Shown: piece after piece, positions 28,201-34,831 of the stretch
Numbering within the stretch: the first letter of the stretch is position 1
Layout of the letters: every line of letters begins with the position of its first letter
NCBI GenBank assembly: GCA_902491215.1
Contig: CABUGV010000018.1
Location: 6,583-70,582, forward strand
Direction: 5' to 3'
Origin: 43-108 sp001915545
Lineage (GTDB): Bacteria > Bacteroidota > Bacteroidia > Bacteroidales > Bacteroidaceae
Length of the DNA stretch: 64,000 nucleotides
The notes under the pieces: generated by a model
Databases searched by the model: none
The model's input: the letters and a program-made list of their open reading frames with translations, nothing else
What the model was told of the DNA's origin: nothing
Made by a program: the position numbers and the translations under genes

Positions 28201-28428
28201 CTCATGACAGCATTCACTATGATATTCGGTATGCTCCCTATGATGTTCTCCACAGGCGTAGGCGCCAACGGCAACAGCTCGCTCGGTACCGGTGTCGTAG
28301 GAGGTATGATCATCGGAACACTGGCTCTCCTTTTCATAGTACCGGCTCTGTTCATTGCATTCGAATATATACAGGAGAAGTTCAAGCCTCTCGATTTTTC
28401 AAAACATGAAGATCTTCTAGAACAATGA
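25279..28428 (+). CDS. RND multidrug efflux permease (AcrB/MexB type)
   Basis: The 1049-residue inner membrane transporter starts MKVETFIKRPVLSTVISILI, typical of the hydrophobe/amphiphile efflux (HAE-1) class. It has twelve predicted membrane spans, two large periplasmic loops and the proton-relay region LILAIGVVVDDAIVVVEAV with the paired aspartates. Conserved GGTAGIFYTQFGITLAVAVGIS and LLAKTAILLTEFA are present. It is a proton-driven pump exporting drugs, bile salts or similar compounds; the substrate is not predictable. The 193 bp gap after the adaptor gene shows no promoter or terminator. It overlaps the next gene by ATGA. Confidence 0.96.
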   Translation: MKVETFIKRPVLSTVISILIVLIGIISLITLPVEQYPNIAPPQVVVSATYTGASASTVQKSVIVPIEEAINGVENMDYMTSTATNSGSASITVYFKQGTDPDMAAVNVQNRVATAQGLLPAEVTKIGVTTFKRQNSMLEIFALYSPDNTYDATFISNYMKINLQTQVARIPGVGEAYTLGNDYAMRIWLNPEVMAQYNLVPSDITAVLGEQNIEASTGALGENSENIFQYNLNYTGRLEDVEQFENMVITSTEGGEVLRLKDVAEIELGAVSYQIASEVNGHPGSQCIVFQTAGSNATEVVNNINAFLDEQKENLPKGLEVEVLQNVNDFLYASISEVIKTLIEAIILVTLVVYFFLQDYKATLIPTISLVVSLVGTFIAISLAGFSINLLTLFALILAIGVVVDDAIVVVEAVQTKLEEGYQSSYLATRDAMNDVTNAIITCSLVFMAVFVPVCFTGGTAGIFYTQFGITLAVAVGISAINALTLSPALCAILMKPANAEEAKKKSFSNRIRIAYNVAFSTTLDKYLKGVMFFLHRKWLVWSSIAISLVALVVLMKTTKTGLVPNEDVGTIFVNVNAVPGSTLHETKKILDELEDPIKNSPEVQSYSKAVGYSLIGGQSTSFGTYIVKLKPWDEREGNEHSQSALVARLNAQFSQYTDAQVMVFAPGMIPGYGTGNSIDLHLQDRTGGDMNTFYAQTMKYLGALNARPEIQVAYTTFSMNYPQYKVDVDAAQCKRAGISPSTVLTELGTYCGGSYVSNINKYSKVYRVMLQADPKYRLDETALSNIYVRNSNGEMAPVSQFVKLERVLGAQVLNRFNLFPSIPTSIMTADGYSSGQAIKAIEEVSKEMLPTGYTYELSGISREEASGSGAGLGIVLTLCVVFIYLLLSALYESYWVPFAVILSVPFGLAGSFLFAKVMGLENNIYLQTGMIMLIGLLAKTAILLTEFATARRHRGMSLSLAAYSAAKVRLRPILMTAFTMIFGMLPMMFSTGVGANGNSSLGTGVVGGMIIGTLALLFIVPALFIAFEYIQEKFKPLDFSKHEDLLEQ

Positions 28429-29786
28429 AAAAACTTAAATTGACAACCATCATACTGTCGACCGCAGCTCTCAGCAGCTGCGGCCTGTACAGCTCTTATG
28501 AACGTCCTGAAAACATAAAGACAGAAGAGCTTTGCGGCACAATCAACGAGGCAGGATATGATTCTCTGCCAAACTGGAGGGAAATGTTTCAGGATGCACA
28601 CCTCCAGGTGCTGATTGACAGTGCACTGAAAAACAACTCAGACATAAGAACTGCCGATCTCAAGATACAGGAAGCTAAGGCTACACTCCACGCATCAAAA
28701 CTTGCGTTCCTCCCTTCATTGTCGTTCGATCCTTCCGGCACAATCAGCAGCTGGGACTTCAACAAAGCTACAAAATCATATTCAATACCTGTTGACGTAT
28801 CATGGCAGATAGATGCATTCGGAAGCCTGCGCAATGCAAAAGAGCGTTCTAAAGCACTCTACGAGCAGAACAAGACTTCAAGACAGGCAGTACAGACAAG
28901 CCTCATAGCAAACGTGGCAAACATGTACTACACTCTGCTTATGCTCGACGAACAGCTCAAGCTGGCACAGCAGACTGCCGACAGCTGGAAAGAATATGTA
29001 GATGCTACAAAAGTGATGAAAGAGGCAGGAAGAATGAACGAAGCTTCTGTATCACAGATGGAAGGTACATACTATTCAATCTGCACACAAGTTGAAGACA
29101 TAAAAGCCTCTAGAACAGAAGTGGAGAACACTCTCTGCGCTCTGCTCGGAGAAACTCCTCACATGATAGAAAGAGGAAGCATTTACGACTGGAAAGCACC
29201 GGTTGACTTCATTTCAGGTATTCCTGTAAGTCTTCTCGGCAACAGACCGGATGTTAAAATGGCAGAACATGCACTTGCAGCTTCATTCTATACAGTCAAC
29301 CAGTCGAGAGCGGCATTCTACCCTTCTATAAACCTCTCAGGTATGGCAGGATGGACAAACTCTGGTGGCGGAATGATTGTTGATCCAGGCAAGATGCTTC
29401 TTACTGCTGTTGCCTCACTTGCACAGCCTATATTCGCACGCGGCGAAATCAACGCACAGTACAAGATTTCAAAAGCGCAGTATCAGGAGGCAGAAATACA
29501 GTTCCAGCAGACATTGCTGAACGCAGGTGCTGAAATCAACACGACACTTGCCCAGCTGCAGAACGCAAACAACAAGCGCAACCTCTACGAAAAGCAGGTT
29601 GAATCTCTGGAACGTGCTGTAGAAAGCACAAAACTGCTTATGCAGAACAGTTCAACAACCTATCTGGAAGTGTTGACTGCCGTACAGACACTCCTTTCGG
29701 CACAGCTTTCACAGATATCCAACTACAACGACGAAATACAGAACACCATCAGCCTGTATCAGTCACTTGGAGGCGGTGTTGAATAA
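28425..29786 (+). CDS. Outer membrane efflux lipoprotein (OprM/TolC family)
   Basis: The 453-residue protein has a lipoprotein signal (LSTAALSSCG) and two repeated outer membrane factor domains with long helices (LIDSALKNNSDIRTADLKIQEAK; AALAASFYTVNQSRAAFYPSI-like region). It forms the trimeric outer membrane exit channel of the RND pump. The start overlaps the permease stop by four bases (ATGA at 28425-28428), indicating translational coupling. A strong terminator follows at 29864-29897. Confidence 0.95.
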   Translation: MKKLKLTTIILSTAALSSCGLYSSYERPENIKTEELCGTINEAGYDSLPNWREMFQDAHLQVLIDSALKNNSDIRTADLKIQEAKATLHASKLAFLPSLSFDPSGTISSWDFNKATKSYSIPVDVSWQIDAFGSLRNAKERSKALYEQNKTSRQAVQTSLIANVANMYYTLLMLDEQLKLAQQTADSWKEYVDATKVMKEAGRMNEASVSQMEGTYYSICTQVEDIKASRTEVENTLCALLGETPHMIERGSIYDWKAPVDFISGIPVSLLGNRPDVKMAEHALAASFYTVNQSRAAFYPSINLSGMAGWTNSGGGMIVDPGKMLLTAVASLAQPIFARGEINAQYKISKAQYQEAEIQFQQTLLNAGAEINTTLAQLQNANNKRNLYEKQVESLERAVESTKLLMQNSSTTYLEVLTAVQTLLSAQLSQISNYNDEIQNTISLYQSLGGGVE

Positions 29787-29863
29787 CAACAAAGCATATA
29801 TATCAAAAATATCAGATATATATTTATTGTCTCTATAAGAGTAACCTAATTATGGTTTTCTGA

Positions 29864-29900
29864 GGGCCATCCCTGCTGAGAAGCACGGATGGTCTTTTTT
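29864..29900 (+). terminator. Intrinsic terminator of the RND operon
   Basis: GGCCATCC and the following TGCT pair with AGCA and GGATGGTC around a short loop, followed by TTTTTTG. It ends the efflux operon. Confidence 0.85.
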
Positions 29901-30014
29901 GTTATGTACACATTTTCTGGACAAAAGACTGCAACAAAATGGCAAAACGGCATGGGGCATTTGAACTTCAGAAAGATAAAAACCACAAAACCAAGATTTT
30001 TAGCACCTACAAAT

Positions 30015-30045
30015 TTTGACGCTATTAACAAAAAGTGTATCTTTG
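30015..30045 (+). promoter_or_regulatory. Promoter of rplU-rpmA
   Basis: TTTG at 30015-30018, a 19 bp spacer and TATCTTTG at 30038-30045 give an exact match to the Bacteroidetes promoter consensus. The predicted start near 30049 leaves a leader of about 83 nt before rplU. Confidence 0.85.
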
Positions 30046-30058
30046 CATCCGATTTATG

Positions 30059-30105
30059 CCGACGAGGCCACAAAAAGCAAGCTACGTGATGGCTTCGCCT
30101 CTCGG
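30059..30105 (+). promoter_or_regulatory. Structured 5' leader of rplU (possible r-protein autoregulatory site)
   Basis: CCGA and GAGGC (30059-30068, with one bulged C) pair with GCCTC and TCGG (30097-30105). Inside, AAGC (30075-30078) pairs with GCTT (30092-30095). The fold occupies most of the leader between the promoter and the L21 start. Ribosomal-protein operons are often autoregulated through such leaders; binding of L21 or L27 here is only inferred. Confidence 0.5.
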
Positions 30106-30131
30106 TCAAACCCGTTTAACAAAAAAATAAA

Positions 30132-30449
30132 ATGTACGTAATCGTAGAAATTAACGGTCAGCAGTTCAAGGCTGAAGAAGGCAAAAAATTGTTCGTACAT
30201 CACATCAAGGATGTAGACGCTCAGGCAACTGTTGAATTTGAAAAAGTATTGCTGGTTGACAACAATGGAACTGTAACAGTAGGAACTCCTACAGTAGAAG
30301 GTGCAAAGGTTGTTTGTGAAGTAATAACACCGCTTGTAAAAGGCGACAAGGTTCTTGTTTTCCACAAGAAGAGAAGAAAGGGTCACCGCAAGCTGAACGG
30401 ACACCGTCAGCAGTTTACTGAATTGACAATCAAACAAGTTATTGCTTAA
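30132..30449 (+). CDS. rplU: 50S ribosomal protein L21
   Basis: The 105-residue protein ([40 protein letters not shown]) is L21, a 23S rRNA-binding protein of the large subunit. It is preceded by a consensus promoter and a folded leader, and followed after 22 bp by rpmA, the normal bacterial arrangement. Confidence 0.98.
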   Translation: MYVIVEINGQQFKAEEGKKLFVHHIKDVDAQATVEFEKVLLVDNNGTVTVGTPTVEGAKVVCEVITPLVKGDKVLVFHKKRRKGHRKLNGHRQQFTELTIKQVIA

Positions 30450-30471
30450 CAAATTAAAAAAAGAGTAGAAA

Positions 30472-30738
30472 ATGGCACATAAGAAAGGTGTAGGTAGTTC
30501 AAAGAACGGCCGTGAGTCACACTCAAAAAGACTCGGTCTGAAGATATACGGTGGTGAGTTCGCCAAGGCTGGCAACATTATCGTACGCCAAAGAGGAACA
30601 AAGCATTACCCTGGCAAGAACACAGGTATGGGTAGTGATCACACATTGTATGCCCTTGTAGACGGAATCGTTAAGTTCACTAAGGGACGCAAGGACAGAA
30701 GCACAGTTTCTGTTGAGCCTGTAGCTCCAGAAGCATAA
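30472..30738 (+). CDS. rpmA: 50S ribosomal protein L27
   Basis: The 88-residue protein starts [20 protein letters not shown] and matches L27, whose N-terminal tail reaches the peptidyl-transferase centre. The protein begins directly with the mature AHKKG sequence, so no cleavable Firmicute-type N-terminal extension is present. A terminator follows at 30763. Confidence 0.98.
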   Translation: MAHKKGVGSSKNGRESHSKRLGLKIYGGEFAKAGNIIVRQRGTKHYPGKNTGMGSDHTLYALVDGIVKFTKGRKDRSTVSVEPVAPEA

Positions 30739-30762
30739 ATGCTGTTACAATAGACAAAAGAT

Positions 30763-30794
30763 AAAAGGTCGCATTGAAATGCGACCTTTTTCTG
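30763..30794 (+). terminator. Intrinsic terminator after rpmA
   Basis: AAAAGGTCGCAT and ATGCGACCTTTT form a perfect 12 bp stem with a TGAA loop, followed by further T. Confidence 0.92.
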
Positions 30795-30822
30795 TTTTTA
30801 GCAACAAATGATTCCAAACAAA

Positions 30823-30850
30823 AAGGAGATGCACGCTAAGCATGCACCAC
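30823..30850 (-). terminator. Terminator of the NTF2-like gene
   Basis: On the minus strand GGTGCATGC and GCGTGCATC pair with two G-U pairs around a TTA loop, followed by TCCTTTTTG. The wobble pairs only form in the minus-strand RNA, supporting this direction. Confidence 0.7.
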
Positions 30851-30873
30851 CCCACAATATTTTTACCGAACTA

Positions 30874-31257
30874 TTATTTCTTGATTGTATCTGAATTCTG
30901 ATTATAAGCTTTCGCTACACATTTCCAAACACCGTCGATCTTCAACAGAAGCAAATAATCGGTAAAATCAATTCTGCCTCCCCAATTCTCTTCCAAAACT
31001 CTTACTACTGCAACAGTTTCTTCAATAGACACAATGTCGATGCGTGCTTTGAAATCCGTACCGGCTCCGACCGTATCAACATTATGATAGAACTGTTCTA
31101 TAGAACCATGTTCCAACTTACCGTCCAAGAAACCGAAAAGAACAGCTTCGTCTGTAAACAGTTCTTTTGCATATCTGCTGTTGCCTTCTGCAACACTCTT
31201 CACAAACTTCATGGCAGCTTCTTCAACTGCCTTGTACTCTGAAATACTTGCTCTCAT
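30874..31257 (-). CDS. NTF2-like / SnoaL-like small protein
   Basis: The 127-residue protein looks like a cystatin/NTF2-fold protein: an N-terminal helix (EYKAVEEAAMKFVKSVAEGN), ELFTDEAVLFGFLDGKLEHGS and C-terminal strands (RIDFTDYLLLLKIDGVWKCVAKAY), as in the putative lumazine-binding/SnoaL-like families. No catalytic residue can be assigned. It has no signal peptide. It is divergent from an HxlR-type regulator with shared tandem repeats between the two, so it is a likely target of that regulator. Confidence 0.8.
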   Translation of the reverse strand: MRASISEYKAVEEAAMKFVKSVAEGNSRYAKELFTDEAVLFGFLDGKLEHGSIEQFYHNVDTVGAGTDFKARIDIVSIEETVAVVRVLEENWGGRIDFTDYLLLLKIDGVWKCVAKAYNQNSDTIKK

Positions 31258-31313
31258 AATTCAATAGATTTGTTACGCCACAAAATTACATGGTAGATGC
31301 AGTCCATACAAGT

Positions 31314-31348
31314 ACTGAAAAATTATTCAGATACTGAAAATTTATTCA
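31314..31348. promoter_or_regulatory. Tandem operator-like repeats in the NTF2/hxlR intergenic region
   Basis: TACTGAAAATTATTCA starts at 31314 and TACTGAAAATTTATTCA at 31332. The units are 18 bp apart and each contains the inverted pair TGAA...TTCA. They lie between the -7 elements for the NTF2-like gene (TAATTTTG, minus, 31282-31289) and hxlR (TAACTTTG, 31376-31383), a natural site for HxlR binding. Confidence 0.5.
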
Positions 31349-31399
31349 CTATACGCGTTCTTATCACGATATTTGTAACTTTGTCCAAAACGATATTTT

Positions 31400-31747
31400 A
31401 TGTACGAAAGGAAGATACCTATAGATATGGATTGCCCTTTAAGACTCACAATGAGTCTTATTGATTCCAAATGGAAATCATGCATACTCGATGAACTGCG
31501 CCACAAATCCATGCGTCCAAGCGAACTGCATAAAGCATTGCCAGAAGCCACGCCTAGGGTTCTGGACATGCAATTAAGAGAAATGGTAGAAGATGGATTG
31601 GTAGAAAAGACAGCCTTCGCTGAACAACCTCCACGTTCCGTATACTCCATCACGTCGCTCGGCATGAGCCTGATACCCATAATTGATGCCATGCTGGAAT
31701 GGGGCAACAAAAACAAGGATGTGTTCGAGAAAAAATACGGAAGATAA
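31400..31747 (+). CDS. HxlR-family transcriptional regulator
   Basis: The 115-residue protein is an HxlR winged helix: MDCPLRLTMSLIDSKWKSCIL, LRHKSMRPSELHKALPEATPRVLDMQLREMVEDGLVEK and PPRSVYSITSLGMSL. Cys12 in the DCP motif is the position used for thiol sensing by YodB-type members, so a redox or electrophile signal is possible. The divergent NTF2-like gene is the probable target. A -7 element lies 17 bp upstream. A long inverted repeat follows the gene at 31862. Confidence 0.92.
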   Translation: MYERKIPIDMDCPLRLTMSLIDSKWKSCILDELRHKSMRPSELHKALPEATPRVLDMQLREMVEDGLVEKTAFAEQPPRSVYSITSLGMSLIPIIDAMLEWGNKNKDVFEKKYGR

Positions 31748-31861
31748 ATAAGGATATATCGCAACCGTGCTAACAACACATGCTTCTGCTGTGAGAACAA
31801 ACAAAAGAAAATGTTAGAATAAAAACGGAAATTTCATAAGACAAATCAGATATATAAAAAA

Positions 31862-31897
31862 CACGGCAGGATAAGCACTCGTACGCCTATCCTGCCG
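31862..31897. terminator. Hairpin between convergent hxlR and GH2 genes
   Basis: CGGCAGGATA and TATCCTGCCG form a perfect 10 bp stem. ATTTTAT follows on the plus side and TTTTTT (complement of AAAAAA) lies on the minus side, so it can serve both convergent transcripts. Confidence 0.75.
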
Positions 31898-31948
31898 ATT
31901 TTATATCAAAAAAAGAAATTCAAATAAACCTGAAATTTCTAATCTGAA

Positions 31949-34498
31949 TTATTTTGACTTGAGTTTGAGAGATGCGCTCTTCAGGCCCTTTCCACTAACT
32001 GTAAGAACTATATCACCAGGTTCTGTAGTTGTCTGAACTCCAACAACAAGAGCGCCTTTGAATGCTTTCATTGTAGGTTCTGTAAATACTTCCAACGAAG
32101 TTGCATCGCCGTTGCATACACCACGGAAGAATCCGTTTCCTTTAACCTTGAAGTTAAGCTGATTTGATGCTTCAGGACATACAACTCCATTCTTGTCCAC
32201 TACTCTAGCTGTTACGAAAACAATGTCCTGACCATCGGCAATTATAGGTTCAGACACAGGGAAGCATGAAGGATCGTCCGTAGCACTCATACTGCTGAGC
32301 GAAGCCGGTGCTCCTTCTACTCCGTGATCGGCAAAAAGTTCTATGTGGTGCGGTTTGCCGGCCGTACGTACAATCTGCTGTCCGGCCTCTTTTCCGTTCT
32401 CGTCATATACAACGACTTTCAGTTCACCCGGTTCGTACTTGACATCGTTCCAACGCAATCTGTAGCGGTCGAGAAGTTCAGCAGGATTCTTGCTGATCTT
32501 GCCTTGACTCTTACCGTTGACAAAAAGTTCTGCAGTCGGATAGTTCGTATAGCAATATACAGGAGTTACTTCGCCTTCACGTCCAGGCCAAGTCCAATGC
32601 GGAAGCAGATGAATTGTAGCCTGCTCCTTGTTCCAACGGCTACGGTACAGGTAATAACGGTCTTTTGGAAGTCCAGCCAAATCGAAAATACCGAAATAAC
32701 TGCTTCTTGACGGCCAGTATTCATCGTATGGCGTAGGTTCTCCAAGATAATCGAAACCAGTCCATACAAATTCGCCTATCACCCATGGCTGGTCATCCTG
32801 AAGGAACCAATCGTATTCCGGAATGTTGCTCCAGCTGCAGGCCTCAAGATCATAGCTTGAACATTGGCCATCATCGTATTTCTTCATGTTTTCCTTGACA
32901 ACAGGGAATTTATAAACGCCACGTGAACTTACAGTTGATGCGGTCTCACTGCCAAGTACAAATCCCTTGTCCATCTTTTCATATACCATCTTGTAATCAC
33001 CTGTATGATAATTCAAACCTGGTATATCCAACGCATAGGCAAAACCCGTATTGATAGATGCTCCTACTCCATTTATGCCTGCTGTAACAGGTCTCGTATC
33101 ATCCAAAGAATGAACAATTTTTTTGAGCCTATATGCAATACGTCCTCCATCCTTGACTCCCTGTTCAGGAATTTCGTTACCGATACTCCACATAACGATA
33201 CTAGGATGTATTCTGTAGTTCATCACGAGGTTAGTAAGGTCTTTCTCAACCCACTCATTAAAGAATCTATTGTAGCCATTACGGCATTTAGCACGCTTCC
33301 ACTCATCGAAACTTTCGGCCATAACCATCATACCCAAAGAGTCGCAAAGTTCAATCTGCCACTTCGACGGCATGTTATGGCTTGTACGTATAGCGTCGCA
33401 TCCCATTGATTTGAGGAGCTTTATCTGTCTTGCCAATGCAGACTTATTGACTGCAGTACCAAGCATACCAAGATCGTGGTGGAGACATACACCTTGGAAT
33501 TTGCGTGTCTTTCCGTTCAGCATAAATCCGTTCTTCTGGTCAAAAGAGATTGTACGTATACCGAATTTCACCATCTGTTCATCAAGAACTTTCTTAGTAC
33601 CATCGTCCGCAATCTCAACAAGCGACAAATTCAGAGCATAAAGATTCGGAGTCTCTGGAGACCAAAGTCTTGCATCCGTTATTTCTATAGACGTATTTGC
33701 TGTTCCGTTGCTAAAAACACGTGAAGAGCCGGCACCGGCCAAAATCTTGCTGGCTCTGCCACCATACTCAGTAACCTTATATTCAACATTAAGATTCTTG
33801 CCTTTATATCCTTCAACATCGGCAAAAACATCAATAATGGCATTACCTTCACTGTCTACAGAAGCAGTCTTAACGTTTACACCCCACACATCAAACGCAG
33901 TCTTACCTGTCATAATAAGCTTTACCGGACGGTACAAACCTGCACCTGGATACCAACGGCTGCTCTCCTTTACATTATTAAGTCTAACGGCAAGAGTATT
34001 TTCCTTACCGTCCTTGTTTACGAAAGGTGTAACATCGATATAGAATGAATTATATCCGTATTTCCATTCACCAGCTTTCTGACCATTCACATAAACTACA
34101 GGCTCAGCCATAGCACCATCAAAGAGCAGAACTGCACGTCCATATTCATCAGGTACTGAAAATTTTGTTCTGTACCATCCATGTCCAATCCAAGGAAGCG
34201 ATCCGGTACGTCCAGTCTTCTCTGTAGGAATCTTTTCTCCATTCTGTTCGATAGCAACAACCTGCATATCTATTTTCTTATCGAAAGGCCCGCTTACAGC
34301 CCAATCATGAGGAACGGAAACAGTTTTCCACTTAGAATCATCGAAATCAACACTAGACTGACTAGACGCATCAGTTTGTGAAAATTTCCAATTGTCTTGC
34401 AAAAGAATCTCTTTACGCACTTGTGCCAACAAAGAAGAACCGCATCCAAGCAGCATAAATGACACAAATACCGACTTAAGGCAAAAATCTTTATTCAT
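31949..34498 (-). CDS. Glycoside hydrolase family 2 enzyme (beta-galactosidase-like)
   Basis: The 849-residue exported enzyme has an N-terminal signal (possibly a lipoprotein signal, LLGCGSS), a sugar-binding jelly roll (WYRTKFSVPDEYGRAVLLFDG), an immunoglobulin-like domain, a TIM barrel and C-terminal DUF4982 and Ig-like domains. The acid/base glutamate is in WSIGNEIPEQG near residue 440 and the nucleophile is in VLGSETAST near 518. Family GH2 covers beta-galactosidase, mannosidase and glucuronidase; I favour beta-galactosidase by architecture. It probably acts in the periplasm or at the surface. Its promoter region is a tandem 84 bp repeat. Confidence 0.93.
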   Translation of the reverse strand: MNKDFCLKSVFVSFMLLGCGSSLLAQVRKEILLQDNWKFSQTDASSQSSVDFDDSKWKTVSVPHDWAVSGPFDKKIDMQVVAIEQNGEKIPTEKTGRTGSLPWIGHGWYRTKFSVPDEYGRAVLLFDGAMAEPVVYVNGQKAGEWKYGYNSFYIDVTPFVNKDGKENTLAVRLNNVKESSRWYPGAGLYRPVKLIMTGKTAFDVWGVNVKTASVDSEGNAIIDVFADVEGYKGKNLNVEYKVTEYGGRASKILAGAGSSRVFSNGTANTSIEITDARLWSPETPNLYALNLSLVEIADDGTKKVLDEQMVKFGIRTISFDQKNGFMLNGKTRKFQGVCLHHDLGMLGTAVNKSALARQIKLLKSMGCDAIRTSHNMPSKWQIELCDSLGMMVMAESFDEWKRAKCRNGYNRFFNEWVEKDLTNLVMNYRIHPSIVMWSIGNEIPEQGVKDGGRIAYRLKKIVHSLDDTRPVTAGINGVGASINTGFAYALDIPGLNYHTGDYKMVYEKMDKGFVLGSETASTVSSRGVYKFPVVKENMKKYDDGQCSSYDLEACSWSNIPEYDWFLQDDQPWVIGEFVWTGFDYLGEPTPYDEYWPSRSSYFGIFDLAGLPKDRYYLYRSRWNKEQATIHLLPHWTWPGREGEVTPVYCYTNYPTAELFVNGKSQGKISKNPAELLDRYRLRWNDVKYEPGELKVVVYDENGKEAGQQIVRTAGKPHHIELFADHGVEGAPASLSSMSATDDPSCFPVSEPIIADGQDIVFVTARVVDKNGVVCPEASNQLNFKVKGNGFFRGVCNGDATSLEVFTEPTMKAFKGALVVGVQTTTEPGDIVLTVSGKGLKSASLKLKSK

Positions 34499-34528
34499 GA
34501 TATTAATTTAAGTGTTTAATACTAAGTG

Positions 34529-34560
34529 CAAATATAGTGAAAGGTGAGCGCAGAGACAAA
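34529..34560 (-). promoter_or_regulatory. Proximal promoter of the GH2 gene (repeat unit 1)
   Basis: On the minus strand the -33 TTTG is at 34557-34560 and the -7 TATATTTG at 34529-34536, spacing 20 bp. The predicted leader is about 27 nt to the GH2 ATG. Units 2 and 3 repeat the arrangement at 34613-34644 and 34697-34728. Confidence 0.75.
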
Positions 34561-34580
34561 TTGAAAACAATCGTTTTCAA
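34561..34580 (-). promoter_or_regulatory. Perfect 20 bp palindrome beside the -33 (operator candidate)
   Basis: TTGAAAACAATCGTTTTCAA abuts the -33 element and recurs at 34645-34664. Its shape resembles the binding sites of dimeric LacI-type or similar regulators. No matching regulator gene is adjacent, so the binder is unknown. Confidence 0.5.
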
Positions 34581-34760
34581 GTTGACTATGCCGAACCGCA
34601 TCCTATATTATCCAAATATAGTGAAAGGTGAGCGCAGAGACAAATTGAAAACAATCGTTTTCAAGTTGACTATGCCGAACCGCATCCTATATTATCCAAA
34701 TATAGCGAAAGGTGAGCGCAGAGGCAACAATAATATACAACTAGTATTGATTAAAAAGAA

Positions 34761-34810
34761 AAAAGATACATGCAATCTGGTATATATGACCACGACTGCA
34801 TGTATCTTTT
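34761..34810 (-). terminator. Intrinsic terminator of the alpha-2-macroglobulin gene
   Basis: AAAAGATACATGCA and TGCATGTATCTTTT form a perfect 14 bp stem around a 22-base loop. On the minus strand a T-rich run (TTTCTTTTTAAT) follows. Confidence 0.85.
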
Positions 34811-34831
34811 AAAAAACGTATAAGCTTGCTG

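Larger units (their letters stand above)
34529..34730 (-). repeat. 84 bp tandem repeat, 2.4 copies, each carrying a promoter
   Basis: Two identical 84 bp units (34529-34612, 34613-34696) and a partial third (34697 to about 34728, with substitutions) lie just upstream of the GH2 gene. On the minus strand each unit contains TATATTTG and, 20 bp upstream, TTTG (GTTG in the third), matching the Bacteroidetes promoter. A perfect palindrome, TTGAAAAC-AATC-GTTTTCAA, lies directly upstream of each -33 in the two full units (34561-34580, 34645-34664). Confidence 0.95.

Noticed and set aside
29889..30089. Plus-strand frame of 66 codons before rplU
   Set aside because: It starts inside the RND operon terminator and runs over the rplU promoter and leader; no protein features.
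34537..34812. Plus-strand frame of 91 codons across the tandem repeat
   Set aside because: It is a by-product of an 84 bp period (divisible by three), encodes the same 28 residues twice and runs into a terminator.
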